A DNA stretch of 64,000 nucleotides, taken from positions 664,785-728,784 of the forward strand of contig UYJD01000006.1 of assembly GCA_900618795.1 (NCBI GenBank). The letters are read 5' to 3'. This document shows, piece by piece, positions 11,735 to 20,300 of the stretch (within the stretch, counting starts at the first letter, position 1; each line of letters begins with the position of its first letter). Both the position numbers and the translations under genes were made by a program. The notes under the pieces were generated by a model that was not told where the DNA came from, ran no database searches, and saw only the letters and a program-made list of their open reading frames with translations. Source of the DNA: Cyanodermella asteris. Taxonomy: Eukaryota > Ascomycota > Lecanoromycetes > Ostropales > Stictidaceae.

Positions 11735-12420
11735 TCAATCAGTCCATTCTCTGAGACCCTCTTCTTCAACATACTCCTTGCCGTAAGTCTCCCTCTTAAA
11801 TGCGTCCAACTGTTCAGGCTGCCCACCCATGAACTCAGCAATCTTCTGCTCCAGCACATGAATATTATCCGTCACACAATGCGCCCACGCCTTCAACTTT
11901 TCCGCCTCTTCTTCTCCAGTTCTACCGGATCGCCGTCCCTAAACCCATCCAACTCAGACTCCAACACCCCAACCTCGGTCTTCTCCGCCTCCAACTCCGC
12001 CATCAACCGCTGATGCTCCGTCTTGTCCTGCTCCGACATTGCAATCTTGTCCAGCTGCGCCTTCATACCCTCGATCGAGCCCGTCAGCTTCTGCTCGTCG
12101 GCACGCAGCTTTTCGAGCGTGGCTTCGCGGGCTCTGACTTCGTCGCTGGCGAAGTTCCAGTACCAGTTGCCGGAACCGATCTTCTCGACGGTGATCATGT
12201 TTTCGTTTTGCAGGCCGGTGATGAAGTCTTTGAGTTGCATGCCGTTGACGGAGGCAACGCTGGGGAGTGCCTTTTCGAGTTCTTTGATTGTGTGGACGGT
12301 GCGCGAGGAGCGGAGCCAGGTTACTGTGGCGGCTTGCTTCTGGGCGACGGAGAGACCTTTTGGCGGCTGGAGGCTTCATTAGCAGGATTCGTTCTTCACT
12401 AAATTCGCCGTTATTACCAT
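11735..12420 (-). CDS. MND1: Meiotic nuclear division protein 1 (frame break near the C-terminus)
   Basis: Exon 1 is just the ATG (12420-12418). A 51-nt intron follows (donor GTAATA, branch GCTAATG, acceptor CCAG) and exon 2 starts at 12366. The protein begins MPPKGLSVAQKQAA, the Mnd1 winged-helix start, and continues with NGMQLKDFITGLQNENMI and KIGSGNWYWNF, then a long coiled coil. With Hop2, Mnd1 stimulates Dmc1/Rad51 strand invasion in meiosis. The frame opened by the ATG stops at 11893, but homologous sequence continues one frame over: LKAWAHCVTDNIHVLEQKIA and then an EYVEEEGLREW end at 11735. Restoring the expected ~211 aa needs one extra base in a GA-rich stretch near 11905-11918. No GT-AG intron explains it, so it is an assembly error or a real truncating mutation. 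Confidence 0.88.
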
Positions 12421-12633
12421 GATAAAGTACTGTAACGTATTGGTACCTATGCTTTTGATTGCAAGACAGTATGCAATTGCATCAGGACTAAAAACTGTGG
12501 TGCGCGGAGGGCTTGTCTCCCTACTTAGCGTATATCAATGAGAGTCGCGCCTTCCCTACAAGCTCGGCTTGAAACTTGGAGGAACCGCTCTGCGATTCAG
12601 CTCACGCACGCGCTCGCGAGAAAGATGCGTACA

Positions 12634-13998
12634 TCAGGTAAATCTGATTGGCTTCTTGGTAAGAGACTGGAAAATATCGTCCAAGGCTTTCCTCTTCTTC
12701 GTCGTGCTTTCTTCTTCGTTGACCACTGTGCCGTCCTCATCATCAGCTTCCTCGTTGTCAACAGCGCTCCAAGCCCTGATTGAACCATCCGAATGCGATG
12801 AATACATCTCAACATGACCTTTTCTCCATGCTAGCCCCGTTGTCCGATACTTGATGTTCCGTTGACCTGCATCAGACCGTCCCTGGGCTATCGCCATTCC
12901 TGGTGGCTTCAGGCGCTTCAGCAGCGTTCCCTCAAATAGATCAAACATCAGTATCTCCCTCTCGTTAGGATAGAACATGATCCTTTGGTGCGGAGACGTG
13001 AGAGATTTCGACACTACCAAGGGAAGCCTGGTAGCTAAATTTCTGTTATTGATTCTTGGGCCGAAATGGGACAGCGCGTTGGATCCATTGGCAACGTCCC
13101 AGACCCGGATGCGCTCGTCATGGCCGGTCGATACAAGGTAATTCCCATCTTCTGACCATGCCACGCCGTTGCAAAGACCAACGTGCGCTCTTCCGATCTG
13201 TTTGTCTCGAGCACCTTTGCCATGTGCGTCTATGCCCTTGACGCCGAGAGAGTCCTCAAGATCGAACATGCCGACACACCCTGCACTTCTTCGAATATCC
13301 CAGAGCCTGACCGTACCATCAGCACCACCGGTGGCCAAGATGTGCTCGTCTCGAGGACTCCACGCGACCGAAAATACAGCACCTGTGTGACCAACAAGAG
13401 AGTGGATCGAAGAGCCTGTATTGAGATCGATCAGTCTTATAGCAGGATGCTGGCTGGCAGTCGCAACAAGCACATGAGAAGCGATCGGCGAGATGTGTTG
13501 GCTGTGCACCATCGATCCAAGGTCAAAAGCAGACGTCTCTTCGAGGCTATTCGTATCGTAGACTCGGACATGATGGTCGTAAGACGACGACAAGAACAGA
13601 CCAGCATCAAAAGGATAGAAAGACAGACTCGTCACACCGTATTTGGATGTCTTCGAGGTCTGCCTAATAGATCCTAGTGGTTTGTGATGCAGTAGACCGT
13701 CTTCGCGCTCACTTTGTTCCAGATCCCATAAATGGAGCGACGCGTCAGCGCCACCACTCAGCATGTAGCGACCATCGAAGTGGTCTATCACGAGGCACTG
13801 CGTGCCTGCAGTATGGGCCCAGATCTTTTCAACGTCATGACTTCTCTGCTGTTGGGACCCGAACGAGCTGGTGCTGGATCCGTCGAAAACGATGGTGGGG
13901 CAGGCCGCAAATGCATCGATGCGGCGAGCTGTTTCATGTCTCTGGAGACTGATCAGATCGCTTCGCCCTAGCAATCTGTCAAGTAATAGCCCATTCAT
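12634..13998 (-). CDS. ERCC8: CSA/ERCC8-type WD40 repair protein
   Basis: Intronless, 454 aa. The N-terminus NGLLLDRLLGRSDLISLQR followed by HETARRI resembles human CSA, which begins with a similar short helical segment before the propeller. The body holds about seven WD40 repeats: GRYMLSGGADASLHLWDLE, YGVTSLSFYPFDAGLFLSSS with HHVRVYDT, GAVFSVAWSPRDEHILATGG with GTVRLWDI, and NGVAWSEDGNYLVSTGHDER with IRVWDV. CSA is the substrate receptor of a CUL4-DDB1 ubiquitin ligase in transcription-coupled nucleotide excision repair; yeast Rad28 is the counterpart. The C-terminal ~40 residues are acidic then basic (DEEDGT-like, KKRKALDD) and could carry a nuclear signal. The 3' end lies 213 bases upstream of MND1 on the same strand. 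An adapter-like 13-mer inside the gene is discussed under findings. WD40 families are easily confused, but the N-terminus supports CSA. Confidence 0.85.
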   Translation of the reverse strand: MNGLLLDRLLGRSDLISLQRHETARRIDAFAACPTIVFDGSSTSSFGSQQQRSHDVEKIWAHTAGTQCLVIDHFDGRYMLSGGADASLHLWDLEQSEREDGLLHHKPLGSIRQTSKTSKYGVTSLSFYPFDAGLFLSSSYDHHVRVYDTNSLEETSAFDLGSMVHSQHISPIASHVLVATASQHPAIRLIDLNTGSSIHSLVGHTGAVFSVAWSPRDEHILATGGADGTVRLWDIRRSAGCVGMFDLEDSLGVKGIDAHGKGARDKQIGRAHVGLCNGVAWSEDGNYLVSTGHDERIRVWDVANGSNALSHFGPRINNRNLATRLPLVVSKSLTSPHQRIMFYPNEREILMFDLFEGTLLKRLKPPGMAIAQGRSDAGQRNIKYRTTGLAWRKGHVEMYSSHSDGSIRAWSAVDNEEADDEDGTVVNEEESTTKKRKALDDIFQSLTKKPIRFT

Positions 13999-14149
13999 AC
14001 ATGTGAGCTATCACGTCTGTGTTTGTGGCCGCTGGACGGAGTCCAAGATGAACCTTCCGAAGACCTCAGGCACACGATCTTGTGAGAGTGCTGACGCCGC
14101 ATCACGTGATCTGGCTGATGGTCTCAATCGTACTGCCCCCTTCCCATAA

Positions 14150-14961
14150 ACTCCCTAAGGCCTTTCACAAACGGGAAACTCGGTGTATTCTTAAGCCCTT
14201 CCCATTCGAACTGAGGTGGATATGCGCCCGCGTGCGCCCAAGCCATGAGTCATACTTGGTTAGACCTGTCGAGGATGATTTGGTGGCCATGCAAGTCCAG
14301 ATGTCAGAGAATAAAATGGCCGAAAGTATCGGCAAAGATTCGTGTGTCCAGTCTCGCACGACCAAATTCCTTGCAGACCAAAAGTTTATCATCGAATCAG
14401 TCCTCTAGTTCTTCGCGAGTGTGAACTGGGCCAGCACCATCCATTGTAAAATACGCACCATTGAGACACCACCACCGAGGGGGCCTGGTGTGTCGAAACT
14501 TGTGCTCTGCAGCCGCTGTATCATTGCCGAGATCGGTTGACACACGTTGAGACGACCTGGTGTGAGATCGTCCCAGATTTCGTCCATTCGGTCACCATTG
14601 ACGAAGATCGTCGCGATATATGTGATCATATCGCCATATTCCCAGTGGGTTTTCCGGTATCCAGGCGTTATTTCTGTCTCCCAAGCATGGTAAACATTTG
14701 GCTCTCGAATTCTCCCAAGCTTTTCGACATAAGTCAATGCTCCGGCTTCGCAAAGATTTATATCCGAGCCGTACTTACAATATGGGATTTCGAGACGCGG
14801 ACAATCCTTCTGCCCCCAGCTTGATAGATCTGCAGCCCATTATCAAGAGACTCGACTATCTCATGCCTTGACGCAAAACTAGGTGTCCAGGTCTCGCCGA
14901 ACGGCCAGGATTGCCCAGGTTGTGATCGGTCCGGCGGGCTTGGAAATTCATGGTCCCCCAT
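14150..14961 (-). pseudogene. Decayed APH/choline-kinase-fold phosphotransferase
   Basis: Reading the minus strand across frames gives a typical fungal phosphotransferase (APH) protein. In order it shows: an N-terminal GGRRIVRVSKSHIV; a KYGSDINLCEAG lysine/glutamate block (frame shifted by one near 14775-14785); EPNVYHAWE; GPLGGGVS; a second one-base shift near 14455; the catalytic loop HLDLHGHQIILDRSNQV near 14275-14305; and WAHAGAYPPQFEWEGL. At least three in-frame TGA codons interrupt the later part, two where Trp would be expected. The loop Asn of the usual HxDxxxxN is Gln here. The breaks cannot be explained by introns, because splicing them out would remove conserved blocks. Family members phosphorylate small molecules or are uncharacterised; this copy should be inactive. 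The start at 14961 is the first ATG of the kinase-like frame. Confidence 0.75.
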
Positions 14962-15248
14962 TTGAGCTTTCTAATCGTTCGGGAAGGTGATTATGCATGT
15001 GATAGAGAAATGAGTGAACACTTGAGAGTAGCCGGCTTTTCGATTCAGAGTAGAATAAATATTCAAGAATAGACTACGATTTAACTGATGGTACCGCTGG
15101 CTCACCATGCCTTCAATTGCACCTGCTGTCCACGTGACCTGGCAGCTGCCGGAGCATCAACCGCTCAGCGAAGACTCCATCCTTTCCGCCTGCACATATT
15201 ATTGTGACGCGGCTACCTGATCATACCGTCACAAAAACACAACTGATC

Positions 15249-15999
15249 ATGGAAGGGCGGGAATCGTCCCAAGCCCGCAAGTCCAGTCGCGGTCGTGTCA
15301 AGGGCGGCCGCAACGCCACAGTATACGATGCCGTAGCCGGTACGCCTTCTCTCTTTTCCCGACCCCCTTTTTTTTAAACCTGAACAACAGCAAGCTAACT
15401 TGAATTCAGAACGCATCGACTACGAAGGCTTCCTCAACCCCGCCCACGCAGCCGAAGACAACCCCTCCGCCTACTACAGCACTAAGAACATCCGAAAAGG
15501 CCAACCCGTAGCTCCCGAGGAAGTCCTCTATAGAAGCCAAGCCGCGCCGGAACGCTACGAAGAAGACGACCACTACGACATCGACCGACACTTGGATCCC
15601 GGCGACCTGCCGGACTCGGACCTGCTCAAGGCGATTCACGCTTACGTGTCCGATTTCTACGCGCGCGCTACGGTCGAGGGCGGTGACCGGGATATGCGGA
15701 GTATGGACGAGACCGCTCTGCTGGCGTGTGGAATTTTGCTTGAAGAAGCTGCGGTTCATGCGTTGGGTGAGAATGGGCATTCGGTCTTGACGGAGCCGGA
15801 CCTCGAGGGTGATTTTCCGGAATATGAATTTGATGAGAATCAGCAACGCGGTCCAATTGAGGCTCCGGTATCGGATGACAGTGAGAGCGAGAGCGATAGA
15901 GAGCCGGAGAGCAAGAGGCTACGATTGGAGTCTGATGAGGAACATGATGAGTCCGCGGGATGGATTGCTGATATTGGTCCGTCGACTCAAGGCACCTGA
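15249..15999 (+). CDS. RRN10: Rrn10-like RNA polymerase I upstream activation factor subunit
   Basis: Two exons, 15249-15339 and 15410-15999, joined through a Glu codon (donor GTACGC, acceptor TTCAG); 226 aa. Exon 1 encodes a basic, Ser-rich start (SSQARKSSRGRVKGGRNATV). The middle of exon 2 has LPDSDLLKAIHAYVSDFYA and then SMDETALLACGILLEEA. These align by eye with yeast Rrn10, whose matching segments read IPDIDLRVVHYYATQLC and FDETSLITLGLLIEK. In yeast, Rrn10 belongs to the UAF complex that commits rDNA promoters to Pol I. The C-terminus is highly acidic with Ser-Asp-Glu runs plus SKRLRLE, longer than in yeast. The assignment rests on a short remembered similarity, so treat it as probable. 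It lies 287 bases from the divergent APH pseudogene. Confidence 0.62.
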
Positions 16000-16501
16000 A
16001 AAGTGACCTGAATTACCAAAAATGGACACCACTACTGGAGCTCTCACGACAGGGCTATCACGCATTACACCTCATTGCTCGCTTAATATCGCAACCTGGA
16101 GACCTCCACACCACGGCCTATCGCGCAAAATTCCATCAATCGACTTTTCGAGGCAGATATCTTGAGTCACGTGACCAAGCCACCGGCAGGCAGACAGGAG
16201 CGATGGTAGCCTTCTGTGCAGCCTTGCCGGCGCCTTGCCGACGTCTCAACATATAATGTCCGTATACAAGCAGCAGGAGCTCAGAACCAGTCGTCCATCC
16301 ATTCTGTCACCTTGCGATGAATCATTCCAAAGCGCCAGTAATCTCGACTTCGTGCAACTACTTGCTCCTCGGTCCCGGCAAATTATCGACGCCTTTCGAA
16401 GTGCACAAGAGCCGTTGTGCAACTAAGCAACAACAAATCCAAACCATCGGCATTCTCGTCTACGGTTTCATCCTTACCACGCAAGTTCCCAATCAGAGAA
16501 T
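16000..16501. other. Intergenic region
   Basis: About 500 bases between two plus-strand genes. No gene seen; presumably 3' UTR of the Rrn10-like gene and promoter of the SIMPL gene. Confidence 0.6.
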
Positions 16502-17349
16502 ATGGCACCCGCCGAAATCGAGCTCGTCGGCACCGCAAGTGTCTCACTCCGCCCAGAGCGCGGGATAGTCCATATAACCGTGAACAGCAAAGGCCCCGGG
16601 CAAGCCAAAGTATCCCAAGAAGTACAAGACACAGTCCAGAACCTCCACGCCGAAATCACGCCCCTCACCGCGACAGACTCCACCGCTGGTGCAGACGCTC
16701 AACCAGCTATCCTCCGATGGTCCTCGAGCGCAATGCTCACCAGCTACGGCTACGAAACCTATTACGTCGACAAAGCCGGAAACCCCATCAACCTGCCGAA
16801 ACGAGGAACCAAATACAAGAATAAGAACATCGGATCCAACAGCTTGTTCGGCAACGCAGACAACTCGGGATGGACCGAGGTCACCATTCCAGCCGATGTT
16901 TTCGAGAAGGAAAGGAAATATTACACCGCGACCGTGACGCTGTTGGCGCGCTTCCGGGATTTCGATGCGCTCAGCGCGTTCACCACGTCGCTCGCGTCCG
17001 TGCCGCTGGTGACCGTCTCGCACGTCCAGTGGGTCCTGACGGACGAGACGCAGAAGACGCTGCGGGCGCGGGTAAACAAGGACGCGTACGCGAATGCGTT
17101 CGAAGATGCGATGGCGTTTGCGGAGGCCATGGGGAGGAGCAAGGTTACGCCCGTGTCGATCAAGGGGATCGGGAATGGGCCCAGGCCGGGTGGTGGGGGG
17201 GGATGTTCGGGAATACGGCTCCCATGGGGGCGTATCAGGCTCAGGATGAGCTTGCAGGAACGGTGGACACGAGTACGAGGTCTTTGACTTATGTACCGCA
17301 GGATATCAAGTTTACTACTTCGTGCGAGATCATATTCGAGGTTGAATGA
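16502..17349 (+). CDS. SIMPL-domain (DUF541) protein with homopolymer frame break
   Basis: The ATG at 16502 starts MAPAEIELVGTASVSLRPER, the usual opening of SIMPL/DUF541 proteins (periplasmic oxidative-stress protein family in bacteria; function in fungi unclear). The domain continues with GYETYYVDKAGN, ARFRDFDALSAFTTSLASVP, VQWVLTDETQKTLRA and AFEDAMAFAEAMGRSKVTPV. After RPGGGG the opening frame runs into an unrelated basic tail. The neighbouring frame instead continues MFGNTAPMGAYQAQDELAGT, then TYVPQDIKFTTSCEIIFEVE, the expected final SIMPL strands, and stops at 17349. The switch lies exactly at a run of eight G (17195-17202), so one base is probably missing. The intended product would be about 283 aa. 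No signal peptide or membrane segment is visible, so a cytosolic location is inferred. Confidence 0.8.
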
Positions 17350-20300
17350 TGGCAGTGTTGTGTTGTGGACGCTGAGCACCGTGCTTGTGAGGAGGAGAGG
17401 GGGTGGTGGGATTCCAGGGGAGGGTAGCCGTTATATACCTCAGTCTCTCACCAACAATGCAGACATATGGCCAATTCGTTGTGATGTTTCCCTCCCACGG
17501 CCGAACAGTTTCGATACCATGTCTAATACCGTAGACTTTTGTAGCCGTGAAATAAATTGGCCGCTCGCCATCGTCTTCTCTCTAGATCGTCACGACCAAC
17601 ACAGGCAGGCCTCTAGATTGTGGATACCGCAGCAATACTTCCAAATGACAGGCCGGTAGTTGTAGAAGTACTTTCATTGACAGAAGCGGAGACACAGCGA
17701 TGGCTACCTCGATCAACATATCGATTAATAAATCACCCAAGTATTGATCAGGATATTGATGAGAGCATTTATAAGAGCATTGATAAAGGCATTGACAAGA
17801 GCACTGAGAGTTCACTGCGGAGAGTACTTGCGAGAGTAACCAACAAGACACGCCTATGAGTCTTCGAGGCAGTATCGGAGGAAGTAACCAGGCAAGCACT
17901 CCCTAGGCTACTGATCATCGGCAATCGCCACTTCATCGTCGCTGTTCACATCACCACCACCGTCCTACTCGACCTTGGAGACATCCGCGGAACTCGAAAG
18001 CGAACAAGGGACATGCACTCCTCCGCCGGACTTTCTCACAGCACCGCAAATACCCCCGACCGCGCGATCCTCCGAGGATATCTCCCGGCTCGAACCGACG
18101 ACCTGTCAAGCTGATAGAATGAAGATGACATGGGTGGCTTCACACGCCGTTGTCTGGCACGCACGTCACGAAGCAGATCCGAGGCTACCCTCCGTTCGTC
18201 TACGGAACAGGGCGACGGGGCTGACAGGCGCAGACCTGACGCAAAGCCGTTGAGTCGGCAGCCCGGTTGTGGTTCGGCAACATCGGGGCGCCCGTGTGGT
18301 GAAGGCAGGTAAAAGGGTGTCAGCGCTTGAGGTGTGCAACCGAGACTCACATACGAGACACGGTCTCTGGTCTAGTACGTGCACCAATCACGATTTATCG
18401 TTTCTGACCGACGGGCTAAAGGGAAAATGGCTGTCAGCATGAGGTCGTCTGATGGAGTCTGGTGCGACGTTGCGATCGATCACTTACATACGTGTGTTAC
18501 ATGCAAGACCCGCCCATATACAGCCATACTTCGCTAGGGCTGACAAAACCATGAATACGTGGAGAAATCTGGGTGGTCAAGCAAGGCAAGAAGACTGGAT
18601 AGCACGCCATGGACATTTGTCTTCGAGCTTACCCGGAGGACTATAAACCGATGCAAATAAAAAGATTGAGATGATAAAGTGGTCGGCTTTCTTGCGGTGA
18701 AGCAGAGATGCACAAAGAGATTCAACTCACGGTATTGTCTGCAAGCGCGACCTGTACGGCTTCAAAAGGACTAAGCTTTGTGAATGTCTCCTAAGCATGG
18801 TAATTGCTTGACTGCTCGCATTAATTGCTCTTCTAGTCAACGTAGATTCCAGGCGTAGAAGGACTTGGTCGTGAATAATGGTCCAATGCAACGCTCTTCC
18901 TCGAACTGTTCCGAATAAGCTTTGCCATGGGTTCGCAACGCTTGCTTAGGGCTGACTCCTGGCAATTGCCGGCCGCGTGCGGCAGGTCGCGCACGTCGTC
19001 GAACTCAGAACTGCGTGCTGTCGGCATGAAAGTCCTTGTTTCATTCTGACGCAAATTATGGTGGTGCATTTCCACTGTCAATGGTTGGCCGCTTTGCGAG
19101 GTTGGCTGACCGTGTTTCTCCGCATTTCGACGTTTGTCTATCAGCTCTCCGATGAGCACACTGTCCTCTTCACGCAAAGGTCCGGGTCAGACTGCCGTTC
19201 ACAGGCATTAGCAAACTTGCTTCTCCATGACGACCTGAAACTGGAGCGCCGCCTTATCTGACAGCCACCGCACAAGCTGTCGGGCCTGAACATCGGAAAC
19301 ACGTATCTCCTAAGAGTCATAATGAGGGCGAACCTGTAAGGTGCCTGAATTGCTGAACCCAGAGAGCCAATGCCCACGGCTGCAAACGAAAGTTTGAGAG
19401 TAAAACCTTTGATTGTCACAGCTTCAGCGTCCCTGGAGCTGCATTGCGGCATGTCATGTATTCCTCCAGCACCCAAGACGTGCGTCTCATGTGGTGACCA
19501 TCAGCATGTGTCACTTGGGTCTGACAGATATTACCATGTCACCTCGCAGGACAGTCATTATCAAAAACAGGGGCGATGCTACTGTGCTTCTTGTCTGACA
19601 ATGCAGAAGCCAAAGACATATCGAGCTCAACTGACGAGGCTGACTGCCCAATGGTTGCCAGCCAAAAGAGACTGCGCCTTCAAGTGCTCCGCAGCTTTCA
19701 ACAAGGAGTTCTTGACCTGGACTGCGCCCTGGCGAATGTTCTTCCATTCGGCACATCCTGACAAGATCGGAGAGAGCGAACCAAGTAAAGCATTTGTTCC
19801 AAGCGAACGATTTCACCATATCCTGAGTCGGAGAAGTTGTGATGGTCAGAATGACAGACGTGACTGGGGATTGGGCGCGTTGACGCTTCACAAGCCGCTG
19901 ATCAACATACATGCAGCCAGATGCGTGTAAGCCCCGACGGCCGACGCCGTGTCCTCGACCCGATGGAGGGATGTCATCCTGCGTCGGCGGCTTGGACCCC
20001 ACGTAGGTGTGCCAACATCACCGACGACCCAGGGAAGAACCATTGAAGGTAGATAAGAGAGACAACGTTGGTCCATATCTCTCACACGTAGCCAGAGTTA
20101 TCCTCTCGAGCGGAGCTACCAGAGACCCTGCTCAAGGGCATTGACTATGAGCCTCAATACGAGTCTGATGATGTCCAATCAGTGAGTCGCCCATTCCCGT
20201 AATGTTGTAAATCCTTGTGAGCAACATATCGGATGGAATGTCAGTAGCCAAGGGTCTCATGTGATGGTGTGGTGATGTACCAAATGTGACACCATCTCCT

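Noticed and set aside
18080-18110. GGTTCGAGCC-like string on the minus strand
   Set aside because: The would-be T stem does not pair and no D-arm or anticodon arm is present.
18000-18360. Possible coding exon around 18.0-18.35 kb
   Set aside because: Open in several frames on both strands for short distances only; no homology recognised and no matching exons.
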